64,000 nt of DNA from Bacteroidota bacterium (GTDB lineage: Bacteria > Bacteroidota > Bacteroidia > Flavobacteriales > Flavobacteriaceae): assembly GCA_024279425.1 (NCBI GenBank), contig JAJRRO010000122.1:1-64000 (forward strand), read 5' to 3'. Below, piece after piece: positions 9,297 through 18,110 of this stretch. The notes under the pieces are model-generated. The model was not told where the DNA came from. It searched no databases and was given only the letters and a program-made list of their open reading frames with translations. Position 1 is the stretch's first letter, and each line of letters begins with the position of its first letter. Both the position numbers and the translations under genes were made by a program.

Positions 9297-10273
9297 ATGA
9301 AGAATTTGTCTGTTTTATGTATTGTTGTTTTTTCTTTGTTTTTTGGGTCTTGTGCCCAAAAAACAAAGAAGGGGGATTAGTAGTGCCGAGGCAGGCCAAT
9401 AAATTTACATGGCTCTATAAACCTGTTGGGGATACGTACCCTGGTCCTTCTACCAAGCAATTGGAGGCGGGTAAGTTTTATGATGATTGGGTGCCCAATG
9501 ATCATGGTTTTATCAAAGGTCTCAAGGTAGAATGGCATATTTTTGGGATTACACACCCTAACACGGGAATGGAAAATGTACATGAGGGAGAGTTCTTGTC
9601 GTTCCATGCCTTGGAGCCTGAAAGTGGATTCTTTACAGAAAAAGGGTGGTTGGATTTACCCAAGGTATTACCCCCTTCGGAACGACCAAATGAGCCTTTG
9701 GCGAACCATGCCCCTTTTATTGTAAAAAAAGAAGATCTATATTATATGATTTATGGACCAAGCCCTATGCGGTTGGCAGTTTCAGAGGATCTTTACAAAT
9801 GGGAGTTGAAAGGGGAATTGTTTTCGGAAGCAAAGGGTGCTAGGGATCCAAGCATCATTTTTTACGACGATCGGTATCATATTGTTTATTGTACGGAACG
9901 AAAAGTAAATATGCGTACATCGACTGATCTGATAAACTGGTCCGAACCGAAAACCATCTTTGAATCCACAACTACTGACCCTGAATCACCTTCGATTGTT
10001 CAATACAATGATTCATTCTACCTTTTTATGTGTGGGTGGAATGGCATCTGGGACAAGAAAGACGTTCAGGGAGCCTATCAGCATGACACTTTTGTATATC
10101 ATTCTGGGCAAATCGATGATTTTCGCAATAAGGAATCCATTACCAAATTGAATGCACATGCCCCTGAGATATTTGAATATCAAAACAAATGGTATATCTC
10201 AAGTGTAGAGTGGCCCAAACGGGGGGTAAGTGTAGATATTCTTGAATGGAACTCTATGAGTCCCATGGATTGA
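9297..10273 (+). CDS. GH43/GH32-like five-bladed-propeller lipoprotein with a frameshift after the signal peptide
   Basis: The catalytic domain (about 300 aa, from WLYKPVGDTYPGP on) has repeated propeller blades of the glycoside hydrolase family 43/32/68 superfamily: HAPFIVKKEDLYYMIY, ARDPSIIFYDDRYHIVY, ESPSIVQYNDSFYLF and HAPEIFEYQNKWY, with an acidic residue at each blade start. Its open frame has no signal peptide, but frame 9297-9380 encodes a perfect lipoprotein signal, MKNLSVLCIVVFSLFFGSCA, and ends at TAG 9378. One extra G in the G5 run 9371-9375 would join the two. Either a real mutation, phase-variable tract or sequencing error. Exact substrate unknown. Confidence 0.65.
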
Positions 10274-10332
10274 TCTCACTGAAAATGGGTTAGAATTCTT
10301 TAAAAGAACCTGATGCAGAAATGAAATGTAGC

Positions 10333-11238
10333 TTATTGCTTAATGCTGATCAATACAGCTTCGCAACTTTTTAAATCGGAATTCAGAATGATATTTTCGG
10401 AAGTTTTTCCATCCGAAATTTCCACAGATACCGTATTTGGGGCAAATTCCCCGAGATTATGGGCATAAAGAAACAAATCATTCTTCTTTGCAGGATCCAA
10501 TTTAATTCTGATCAATCTTTTGTGATAAGTCAGCAAGTGTTTTGAGATTACGGTAAAACCGTTCAGATAGACAGATACAATATCGCCATCCTGTCTGCCA
10601 TGGTCCCAAATGTTGACTTTGATTTCCTCACTATCAAATACCAACTCTTTCACATAGGTAATATTTCTTCCGTTAAACTCCATTCTTTTGGGAACTTCGG
10701 GTTTTTTGGTTACAGGGGCATTTGCAATTTTCGCCCTATTCTTACGGGCATCTGATTCTTTGTTCCTAATTGAAAAGTAGGGAGTGGCAAATTTTGCGAT
10801 TTGAAATTTATCATCGGGAAATAATTCGATGCCGACCACTTGATAATTGTCGCCCGAACCAATATTCTTGGCCAAAACAATACCATTTGCCTTTCCCGTA
10901 TTTGGAAAAGTGCCAAGCTCTTGAACAACCATGTCATCTTTGGCCAAAAAGAAGCGAATCGATTTCGAGGAACCAATGTTCATGGTGTTCCATTCCAATT
11001 TCGCAGGATCGGGAATAATCCAAACTGTACCACTATCGGGACTTGATATGCCAATTGATGATTTAAGGGTAGTTTGCTTTTCAAAACTCCCTGCAACCTC
11101 AAATTTCCGGGTATTAAGAACTGAATTATGGGTGTCGGAAATCTCAATGGTACCATTGACTAAACTATAATTATAGGAATGCCCTTGCGCCGAATGGCAC
11201 AGCAACAAACCACAAAAAAGAACGAATAAGTTTCTCAT
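10333..11238 (-). CDS. Secreted protein of unknown function
   Basis: A 301-aa exported protein with a signal peptide (MRNLFVLFCGLLLCHSAQG). The N-terminal half is beta-rich. The C-terminal half has VFDSEEIKVNIWDHGRQDGD followed by IVSVYLNGFTVI and FLYAHNLGEFAPNTVSVEI, a beta-sandwich-like module seen at the C-termini of exported Bacteroidota proteins. No catalytic motif is recognised. It converges with the GH43-like gene (59-base gap). I do not assign a function. Confidence 0.7.
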   Translation of the reverse strand: MRNLFVLFCGLLLCHSAQGHSYNYSLVNGTIEISDTHNSVLNTRKFEVAGSFEKQTTLKSSIGISSPDSGTVWIIPDPAKLEWNTMNIGSSKSIRFFLAKDDMVVQELGTFPNTGKANGIVLAKNIGSGDNYQVVGIELFPDDKFQIAKFATPYFSIRNKESDARKNRAKIANAPVTKKPEVPKRMEFNGRNITYVKELVFDSEEIKVNIWDHGRQDGDIVSVYLNGFTVISKHLLTYHKRLIRIKLDPAKKNDLFLYAHNLGEFAPNTVSVEISDGKTSENIILNSDLKSCEAVLISIKQ

Positions 11239-11391
11239 TCCAAAATAAATAGTATCAATATTAATTGGTTTAATCCCGAATCAAAGGACAGTGTAATGGT
11301 ATATTAACGAAAATTTTTGACAAAAATTTTGAATCGCTCTCTATTTGTTTGAGATGGCATGGCGCTCAATGAGATTTCTTTGTAGTTTTAG

Positions 11392-11420
11392 GCGTAGTAT
11401 TTTGGTTTAAAATACTACGC
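11392..11420 (+). promoter_or_regulatory. Perfect 12-bp inverted repeat upstream of the PLP dehydratase gene
   Basis: Arms GCGTAGTATTTT (11392-11403) and its exact complement (11409-11420) around a 5-nt loop GGTTT, ending 16 bases before the ATG at 11437. It could be an operator for a dimeric regulator or a 5'-leader hairpin. There is no T-run after it, so it is not an intrinsic terminator. Confidence 0.55.
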
Positions 11421-11436
11421 TATTTTACCTTTAGAT

Positions 11437-12372
11437 ATGCAAAAAGATGATTTGTTGGAATGCCATAAAAGAATAGCTCCCTTTGTACATAGAACTCCTG
11501 TGCTTTCCTCCCAATTATTGAATAAAATAGCGGATACAACAGTATTTTTTAAATGCGAAAATTTTCAAAGGATGGGTGCGTATAAAATGCGAGGTGCCAC
11601 CAACGCCATTCTGCAATTGACCAAAGAACAGAGAAATAAGGGCGTGGTTACCCATTCTTCAGGTAATTTTGCCCAAGCCCTTTCCCTAGCTGCAAAAAGT
11701 CTGGGTGTCAAGGCGTATATCGTGATGCCATCATCGGCTCCCCAAGTGAAGAAAGATGCCGTCAAAGGATATGGTGGAAACATCATTGAATGTGAGCCAA
11801 CATTAGAGGCACGGAATGCCACTGCCAAGAAAATTGGAGTTGAGACCGGGGCGACTTTCATTCACCCTTCCAATGATTTGGAAGTGATTGCGGGGCAAGG
11901 AACGGCTTGTATGGAATTGTTGGAAGAACAGCCTAATCTAGATGTTGTCGTGGTGCCTGTTGGTGGTGGTGGACTTATTGCCGGCACTGCCCTTGCGGCC
12001 CATTATTTTGGGAACGATTGCAAGGTAATTGGTGCGGAGCCTTTTGAGGTCGATGATGCTTACAGGTCTTTGCAAAGTGGTAAGATCGAATGCAATGCAA
12101 CGACAAACACTATTGCAGACGGACTCAAGACCCAATTGGGCACTAATACCTTTCCCATTATGCAAAAGTATATAGACAACATTATTCGGGTCACAGAGGA
12201 AGAAATCGTCACTGCCATGCAATTGGTTTGGGAACGTATGAAAATTATTATTGAGCCTTCCAGTGCCGTGGCTTTTGCCGCTGTGTTGCGGGAGAAAGAG
12301 AAATTCAAAGACAAAAAAACAGGGGTAATCGTTTCCGGAGGCAATGTTGATTTAGAAAAACTTCCTTTTTGA
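11437..12372 (+). CDS. PLP-dependent threonine/serine ammonia-lyase (TdcB/serine-racemase-like)
   Basis: Fold-type II PLP enzyme of 311 aa. The Schiff-base lysine is in the motif GAYKMRGA near residue 50 (GSFKIRGA in most relatives); the cofactor-binding SSGNFAQAL follows near 76 and the phosphate-binding glycine loop GGGGLIAG near 177. It deaminates threonine or serine to the 2-oxo acid, or may act on 3-hydroxyaspartate. There is no C-terminal ACT domain, so it is a catabolic rather than isoleucine-feedback enzyme. A long perfect inverted repeat lies directly upstream. Confidence 0.88.
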   Translation: MQKDDLLECHKRIAPFVHRTPVLSSQLLNKIADTTVFFKCENFQRMGAYKMRGATNAILQLTKEQRNKGVVTHSSGNFAQALSLAAKSLGVKAYIVMPSSAPQVKKDAVKGYGGNIIECEPTLEARNATAKKIGVETGATFIHPSNDLEVIAGQGTACMELLEEQPNLDVVVVPVGGGGLIAGTALAAHYFGNDCKVIGAEPFEVDDAYRSLQSGKIECNATTNTIADGLKTQLGTNTFPIMQKYIDNIIRVTEEEIVTAMQLVWERMKIIIEPSSAVAFAAVLREKEKFKDKKTGVIVSGGNVDLEKLPF

Positions 12373-12487
12373 CCCATATGCTGCTATTTAGCCGAATTTT
12401 TAATCTCTTGGGCTAAAAAAACCTTGTTTTCCTAAACACGGAACAGGCTTTGCAATCCTATTTAGTATTAATGCTAAATATTGAATT

Positions 12488-12658
12488 ATGAAAACAACAC
12501 TACTTATCAAGGAGATTTATTTAGAAGGATTCAAAAATTTAGGAAACATTATTGTTAAAAACTATTTCAAACTTTTCGCTTGGTTCAGCTTTATACTGTT
12601 CTTTGTGGTCCTTTATGCTTTTATTTATAGAGTATATACAGGTTTTGCTTTTGATTAG
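12488..12658 (+). CDS. 56-aa membrane microprotein, DUF6747-like
   Basis: A short gene with ATG at 12488 and TAG at 12656-12658. The product starts MKTTLLIKEIYLEGFKNLG, then has a single hydrophobic helix (FAWFSFILFFVVLYAFIY) and ends in RVYTGFAFD. I recall a family of similar size and pattern (KEIYLEGF-NLG, one membrane helix, TGFAFD end) in Flavobacteriaceae, named DUF6747. The high conservation of such a small protein argues for a real gene. Function unknown; it probably sits in the inner membrane. Confidence 0.75.
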   Translation: MKTTLLIKEIYLEGFKNLGNIIVKNYFKLFAWFSFILFFVVLYAFIYRVYTGFAFD

Positions 12659-12738
12659 AGGTTTGTAACTGCAAAATACCATGGAAATAATCCAAATAAT
12701 GGGAAATATTCCATAAATTAGCTATCCCTTTTTGGATA

Positions 12739-13956
12739 GTGATGAAGAAGACGATACTGCATTTAGATTTGGACACTTTTTTTGTGTCCGTAGAACGATT
12801 AATAGATAGTCGTTTACAGAATAGGCCTTTGCTTGTGGGCGGTATAAGTGATCGTGGTGTGGTAGCTGCCTGTAGTTATGAGACCAGGGGTTTTGGTATC
12901 CATTCCGGGATGCCCATGAAAATGGCGCGGGAATTATGCCCCGAAGCAACCGTTATTAAAGGCAATGCGGGAACCTATAGCAAACATTCCGACGTGGTTA
13001 CCGATATCATCAAAGAACAGGTGCCGTTATTCGAGAAGTCAAGTATTGATGAGTTTTATGCCGATCTCTCAGGGATGGACCGTTTTTTTGGGTGCTACCA
13101 ATATGCTTCTGAATTGCGGGAAAAAATCATCAAAGAAACAGGCTTACCCATTTCGTTTGGGCTTTCGGTGAATAAAGTGGTCTCCAAAGTGGCCACCAAT
13201 GAGGCCAAGCCCAACAACCAACTTAAGGTCGATTTTGGATACGAGAAACCTTTTTTGGCCCCACTTTCCATTAAAAAAATACCCATGGTGGGTGATAAGA
13301 CCTACCAGACCCTTCGGAATTTGGGATTACGAAAGGTAAAGACGGTTCAAGAAATGCCGATGGACCTTATGCAACGGGTATTGGGCAAAAACGGAATCGT
13401 AATCTGGAAACGTTCCAACGGGGTGGATCATACGCCCGTGATTCCCTTTTGTGAGCGCAAGTCCATTTCCAATGAACGCACCTTTGATAAGGATACCATT
13501 GATGTGGTAAAGCTTAGGGGCATTCTTATGGCCATGGCTGAAAATTTGGCCTACCAGTTGCGTAGGGGAGAAAAGTTGACGGCCTGTATTACCGTAAAGA
13601 TCCGGTATTCGGATTTCAACACCTATTCCAAACAAATGCGGATTCCGTATACCAGTGCTGACCATATTTTGATTCCCAAGATTTTAGAATCGTTCAAATC
13701 CTTGTACAATAGAAGATTGTTGGTGCGGTTGGTGGGGGTGCGGTTCAGTCATCTGGTATCGGGCAATTATCAGATCAATCTGTTTGATGATACCGAAGAA
13801 GCCTTGAACCTATATGCGGCTATGGATCATATTCGGGAACGCTATGGGGATAAAAGTGTAATACGTGCCTCGGCCATGGGGGCAAGGACCATTGGTAGGA
13901 TGCATAACCCGTTCAACGGGCAACCGCCAATAGTATTGGCACATCGAAAACAATGA
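12739..13956 (+). CDS. dinB: DNA polymerase IV (Y-family translesion polymerase)
   Basis: A 405-aa Y-family polymerase. It shows the DLDTFFVSVE metal-binding block with the FF steric gate near residue 14, SSIDEFYADLSG (catalytic Asp-Glu) near 103, the thumb helix-hairpin-helix (VGDKTYQTLRNLGLRKV) and a little-finger domain. There are two adjacent ATGs (12739, 12742). It is the first gene of a mutagenesis-type cassette with the short DnaE at 14414. The LexA/UmuD-like S24 gene often found before such pairs is absent. The 60 bases upstream contain ATGGAA/TTCCAT arms (12681-12714) that could bind a regulator, but this is weak. Confidence 0.92.
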   Translation: MMKKTILHLDLDTFFVSVERLIDSRLQNRPLLVGGISDRGVVAACSYETRGFGIHSGMPMKMARELCPEATVIKGNAGTYSKHSDVVTDIIKEQVPLFEKSSIDEFYADLSGMDRFFGCYQYASELREKIIKETGLPISFGLSVNKVVSKVATNEAKPNNQLKVDFGYEKPFLAPLSIKKIPMVGDKTYQTLRNLGLRKVKTVQEMPMDLMQRVLGKNGIVIWKRSNGVDHTPVIPFCERKSISNERTFDKDTIDVVKLRGILMAMAENLAYQLRRGEKLTACITVKIRYSDFNTYSKQMRIPYTSADHILIPKILESFKSLYNRRLLVRLVGVRFSHLVSGNYQINLFDDTEEALNLYAAMDHIRERYGDKSVIRASAMGARTIGRMHNPFNGQPPIVLAHRKQ

Positions 13957-13957
13957 T

Positions 13958-14401
13958 AAATTCCAAATTCCAAAAATTATGACAAAACAAAAGGTTTACA
14001 ACTTAGAAGAAAGAACGTATTTATTTGCGAAGCAAAGCCGTTTTTTTATAAAGGCATTGCCCAAGGCTTTGAATACTATTGAAGACGGAAAACAGCTTAT
14101 AAGGTCTTCAGGTTCAGTAGGGGCAAATTATATTGAGGCTAATGAAAAGCTTGGGGATAAAGATTTTGTAATGAGGGTCAAAATTGCAAGGAAAGAAGCT
14201 AAAGAAACTCAATATCGGTTAAAACTATTGAAAGATTTGAATCAGCACTGTGCGCCAAAAGCGGAAGAGCTCATTCAAGAAGCTATTGAGCTGAGAAACA
14301 TTCTATCTTCAATTATCAATAAAAGGCTTCCTTAAAAACTAAATGATGAATGATTTTCATATGCATACCATTTGGGTTTTGGGTTTTGGAATTTGGAATT
14401 T
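13958..14401 (+). repeat. Four-helix-bundle gene cassette bounded by a perfect 18-bp inverted repeat
   Basis: AAATTCCAAATTCCAAAA at 13958-13975 is the exact reverse complement of 14384-14401. Both arms are built from a 7-nt unit (AAATTCC / TTTGGAA), and the right arm is preceded by two variant units TTTGGGT (14371-14384). The cassette starts two bases after the dinB stop and ends 13 bases before the dnaE-type start. In RNA the arms would close a long stem around the small ORF, just like the ends of 23S rRNA intervening sequences that carry the same protein family. Confidence 0.8.
13979..14335 (+). CDS. Four helix bundle protein (S23 / 23S rRNA intervening-sequence protein family)
   Basis: A 118-aa, almost all-helical basic protein with the family signature LIRSSGSVGANYIEANEKLGDKDFV and a later KEAKETQYRL stretch. 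This family was first seen as ORFs in intervening sequences of 23S rRNA genes and is related to the Avd accessory protein of diversity-generating retroelements, which binds nucleic acid as a pentamer. It is a guest between dinB and dnaE, enclosed by inverted repeats. No reverse transcriptase or variable repeat is near, so a role in retroelement diversification is not supported here. Confidence 0.9.
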   Translation: MTKQKVYNLEERTYLFAKQSRFFIKALPKALNTIEDGKQLIRSSGSVGANYIEANEKLGDKDFVMRVKIARKEAKETQYRLKLLKDLNQHCAPKAEELIQEAIELRNILSSIINKRLP

Positions 14402-14413
14402 GGTGCTTGTACC

Positions 14414-17400
14414 ATGTATTTAAATTGCCACACATATTACAGCATGCGCTTCGGGACTTTTTCCGAGCTGGAACTCTTGCAACTGGCCCAGGAAAACCAT
14501 GTTACCCAATTGGCCCTGACCGATATCAACAATACGTCGGCAGGCCTCAATTTTGTACGAAAGGCCAAGCAATACAATGTAAAACCTATTTTGGGGATTG
14601 ATTTCAGGAATGGGACGAATTCCTGTTTTGTGGGTATTGCCAAAAACAATGAGGGGTATCAAGAATTGAATGGCTTTCTATCAGAGCATTTGCATGCGGA
14701 CAAGGAATTCCCTGTCCTTGCCCCGTATTTTGAACACGCCTATGTTATTTATCCTTTTGAAAAGGTAGTGCTGAATGAGCAAATCACCTTTGCAGACTAT
14801 GAATACATTGGTATTTCCATTGCCGACTTACGGCGGTTGCCTTTTTCAAGGTTGAAGGAGTTAAAAGCCAAATTGGTGGTATTACAACCCGTGACGTTTC
14901 GCAATAAACGCGATTTTAATGCACATCGGTTGTTACGTGCTATTGACAACAATGTACTGTTGAGTAAGCTCCTCCAAAGTGAGCAGGCCTCCGAGGATGA
15001 AAAGATGTTCCCTATACAAAATTTGGCTGTGGCCTTTTCGGAATACCCTTTTATTCTGGAGAATACCGAAAAGTTGATGAATTCCTGTGGCATACATTTC
15101 GATTTTTCAGAAGGCCGGGCTCCCCAGAACCTAAAAACCTATTTGAAGACGAAAGAGGAAGATGAAAGGTTCCTTGAAAAATTATGCCAAGAAGGGTTGC
15201 CCTATAGGTATCTTGATATCGGGAGTCATATTATGGAGCGGCTGAATAAAGAGTTGGACCTTATCAAGAAAATGGGGTTCGTGTCTTATTTTCTTATCAA
15301 TTGGGATATTATCTCATATGCCAGGGAGCAGGGTTTTTTTTATGTGGGGCGTGGTAGTGGTGCCAATAGCATTGTGGCCTATCTGTTGCGGATTACCGAT
15401 GTGGATCCTATAGAGCTGGACCTGTATTTTGAACGCTTCATTAATTTGTATAGGGTAAATCCGCCTGATTTTGATATCGATTTTTCGTGGAGGGATAGGG
15501 AAGAGATGACCCAATATATATTCAAAAGGTTTGAAAACGTAGCCCTTTTAGGCACCTATGTTACGTTTAAGCGAAAAGGGGTCGTTCGCGAGTTGGGAAA
15601 AGTATTCGGACTTCCCAAGGCCGAAATCGATGTTTTATCCGAAGGAGGATACCAAAAGGCAAGATTGGATGAGGTTTCCCAACTGGTCATAAAATATGGC
15701 GAACTGATCGAGAATATGCCCAATTATTTGAGCATACATGCCAGTGGCCTGTTGATCAGTGAAAGACCCTTGCATTATTTCTCAGCAACCCACCTGCCTC
15801 CTAAGGGATTCGAAACCACACAATTTGATATGGTCATTGCCGAGGATGTGGGACTCTATAAATTCGATATTTTGGCCCAACGGGGATTGGCAAAGATCAA
15901 AGAGACCTTGACGATTTTGGAACAGAGCCGACCGGATGAGTTTTCAAAGTTCGATATTCATGATATAAAGAAATTCAAAGAAGATCCACGAATCAATGAG
16001 CTTATAAAAACGGCCCGATGTATGGGGTGTTTTTATGTAGAATCGCCGGCCATGCGTATGCTGCTTAAAAAGCTGGAGGTGGACAATTATTTAGGACTGG
16101 TGGCGGCGAGTTCCATTATTCGTCCCGGGGTGGCCAAAAGTGGTATGATGCGCGAATACATTTTACGACATCGAAATCCGGGTAGGGCAGAAGAAAAAGG
16201 GCATCCCGTAATGCTTGATATTATGCCCGACACCTATGGAGTTATGGTCTACCAAGAAGACGTAATCAAAGTAGCCTACCATTTTGCCAATCTTAGTTTG
16301 GGGGAATCAGATGTATTGCGTAGGGGCATGAGTGGCAAGTTCCGGTCACGCGAAGAGTTTCAAAAAGTAAAGGAAAAGTTCATCGAGAACTGTAGGAAAA
16401 GAGGAGAGGATGACAAGATTATTTTTGAGGTATGGGAACAGATTGCCAGTTTTGCTGGCTACGCCTTTGCTAAAGGACATTCCGCTTCCTATGCCGTAGA
16501 GAGTTACCAAAGCCTATTTTTGAGGGCCTACTATCCGTTGGAATATATGGTGGCCGTACTCAATAACGGAGGCGGATTTTATCGTTCCGAATTTTATGTG
16601 CACGAGGCCCGTATGTTGGGAGCAATGATACATGCACCTTGTATTAACAAAAGCTTTGGCAGCAATGTGATTTACGGCAAGGATATTTATCTGGGTTTCG
16701 GATATCTGCGCGATTTGGAAAGCCGTGTTTCTGACCGTATCCTAAAAGACAGGATAACAAATGGAGCCTATGGCTCCTTAGATGATTTTCTGGATCGGGT
16801 CACCATATCCATAGAACAGGCAAGTATCCTAATCCGGATAAATGCCTTTAGGATTACCGAGGTCAATCAGCACGAGTTGTTGTGGCAGGCACATTTGTTC
16901 CTTTCTAAAGGGACATTGATAGAGCATCCAAAATTGTTTCCACCAAGACACGCGAAGTTTAAGATTCCGAAATTGTATACGACTGATATCGAAACCGCAT
17001 TTACGCAATTGGAATTGTTGGGGTTTTGCCTGTGCAGTCCTTTTGAATTATTACAGGAGCTGCCAAAAAATAATCGCGGTAGTAAGGACTTGGGGCGTTA
17101 TTTAGGAAGGCATATAGATATTTATGGCTATTTGGTCACGGTCAAGAATACCAGCACCCATAGCGGAAAACGCATGCATTTTGCAACCTTGATCGATCAG
17201 CAGGGTGAGGTGTTTGATACGGTACTGTTCCCGCCGGTGGCCGCCAAATATTATTTTAGGGGCAGGGGCGTGTACCGTTTTTATGGTAAGGTGGTAAGCG
17301 AATTCGGTTTTTTGAGCATAGAGGTCATTAAAATGCAAAAGCAGGATTATATGCAAGATCCACGCTATGCTGAGATGAAGACGGCGAATAGAGTATGGAA

Positions 17401-17488
17401 ACAGAAAGAGGCCAAAACTATTGGCACAGATAAAGAGGAGGCAGGAAGAAAGGTAGACGTCATTACGAATCCCGATAGGTCGGGATGA
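14414..17488 (+). CDS. DNA polymerase III alpha subunit, short error-prone type (DnaE2-like)
   Basis: C-family polymerase of about 1024 aa. It has an N-terminal PHP domain (YLNCHTYYSMRFGTFSELEL), GRGSGANSIVAYLLR, the catalytic Asp motif PPDFDIDFS near residue 351, and a C-terminal OB-fold (DIYGYLVTVKNTSTHSGKRM). Unlike the replicative enzyme at 57677 it lacks the fused exonuclease. It pairs with dinB, as in inducible mutagenesis cassettes. ATG 14414 is chosen; the open frame upstream to 14372 only translates the inverted repeat. The last codons (VITNPDRSG and TGA) come from a dispersed repeat beginning at 17459, so the C-terminal tail is not native to the family. Confidence 0.9.
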   Translation: MYLNCHTYYSMRFGTFSELELLQLAQENHVTQLALTDINNTSAGLNFVRKAKQYNVKPILGIDFRNGTNSCFVGIAKNNEGYQELNGFLSEHLHADKEFPVLAPYFEHAYVIYPFEKVVLNEQITFADYEYIGISIADLRRLPFSRLKELKAKLVVLQPVTFRNKRDFNAHRLLRAIDNNVLLSKLLQSEQASEDEKMFPIQNLAVAFSEYPFILENTEKLMNSCGIHFDFSEGRAPQNLKTYLKTKEEDERFLEKLCQEGLPYRYLDIGSHIMERLNKELDLIKKMGFVSYFLINWDIISYAREQGFFYVGRGSGANSIVAYLLRITDVDPIELDLYFERFINLYRVNPPDFDIDFSWRDREEMTQYIFKRFENVALLGTYVTFKRKGVVRELGKVFGLPKAEIDVLSEGGYQKARLDEVSQLVIKYGELIENMPNYLSIHASGLLISERPLHYFSATHLPPKGFETTQFDMVIAEDVGLYKFDILAQRGLAKIKETLTILEQSRPDEFSKFDIHDIKKFKEDPRINELIKTARCMGCFYVESPAMRMLLKKLEVDNYLGLVAASSIIRPGVAKSGMMREYILRHRNPGRAEEKGHPVMLDIMPDTYGVMVYQEDVIKVAYHFANLSLGESDVLRRGMSGKFRSREEFQKVKEKFIENCRKRGEDDKIIFEVWEQIASFAGYAFAKGHSASYAVESYQSLFLRAYYPLEYMVAVLNNGGGFYRSEFYVHEARMLGAMIHAPCINKSFGSNVIYGKDIYLGFGYLRDLESRVSDRILKDRITNGAYGSLDDFLDRVTISIEQASILIRINAFRITEVNQHELLWQAHLFLSKGTLIEHPKLFPPRHAKFKIPKLYTTDIETAFTQLELLGFCLCSPFELLQELPKNNRGSKDLGRYLGRHIDIYGYLVTVKNTSTHSGKRMHFATLIDQQGEVFDTVLFPPVAAKYYFRGRGVYRFYGKVVSEFGFLSIEVIKMQKQDYMQDPRYAEMKTANRVWKQKEAKTIGTDKEEAGRKVDVITNPDRSG

Positions 17489-17700
17489 CAAATAGAAATA
17501 AAACATCAATAATAATTGACCTGTTTAATAGAAGGAATCCTTATCCACAGAATAGCGCTTGAAAGCTCCGAAATCAGGAACTGAAGAATGAAGTGACGCG
17601 GAGTTTCAAGCTCGGTTTTTCAATTTGCGAATTGAAAAAATTCCTTGGATAAGTGGCCCTTTTCTTTGTTTCGTTTCTTTTGGGTAATCAAAAGAAATGA
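17489..17700 (+). repeat. Dispersed structured repeat, copy A
   Basis: About 210 bp that recurs at 30303-30515 with high identity. It contains nested self-complementary arms: CTTATCCA with TGGATAAG, GCTTGAAA-CTCCG with CGGAG-TTCAAGC, and TTTTTCAATT/AATTGAAAAA around a 4-nt loop. The end carries a TTTCTTTTGGG…CAAAAGAAATGA motif, repeated alone at 17784-17818. No ORF. The rest of the gap up to 18110 holds a GTCATTCCGTG…ACGGAATCC hairpin (17855-17880) and nothing else I can support. Confidence 0.8.
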
Positions 17701-17854
17701 AAAAACTCACCCACTTAGAAGAAGGCAAAAAATACGGACGCTTTGACTGGCTCTTCAAAACAAGCGTATACTATATACCCTTGTTTTTCAGCCTTGGGCA
17801 AGCAAAAGAAATGAAAACCCAATTCCAATACTTTTGAAGACCAAAATCCTTCCT

Positions 17855-17880
17855 GTCATTCCGTGCTTGACACGGAATCC
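17855..17880 (+). repeat. GTCATTCC…GGAATCC dispersed hairpin repeat
   Basis: A short palindromic element (outer arms GTCATTCCGTG / CACGGAATCC). Related elements lie at 28016-28041, 30557-30622 and around the GIY-YIG gene at 52376-52805, always between genes. Confidence 0.6.
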
Positions 17881-18110
17881 ATATGGATCCAAAACCCCAT
17901 GCATCAAAAGTTGATAACTCCTCATAAGCCGCATAAGAAATTTTAATAGTTATGACTAACATTAGTTCTTAATGCCTTACCTTACTACAATTTTTGGCAA
18001 AAAAGGGATGGGGACCACACCAATGGATACTGTTGTCAAAATAAAATATTGGGTAAAAGAACAAGGGCGACCCATATGATGAATTTACCGTGAGTAAAAG
18101 ATATGCAAAA

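Noticed and set aside
9353-9375. Programmed -1 frameshifting at the A-rich tract before the G5 run
   Set aside because: The A6C heptamer is not in the zero frame needed for a canonical X-XXY-YYZ slip, and no downstream stem or pseudoknot is evident. A one-base indel in the G run is simpler.
13958-14401. Diversity-generating retroelement around the Avd-like protein
   Set aside because: No reverse transcriptase, template repeat or variable repeat in the vicinity.
14371-14403. Short TTTGG-containing tandem units as a CRISPR or minisatellite
   Set aside because: Units are 7 nt with no spacers and only four or five copies; they belong to the inverted repeat of the cassette.
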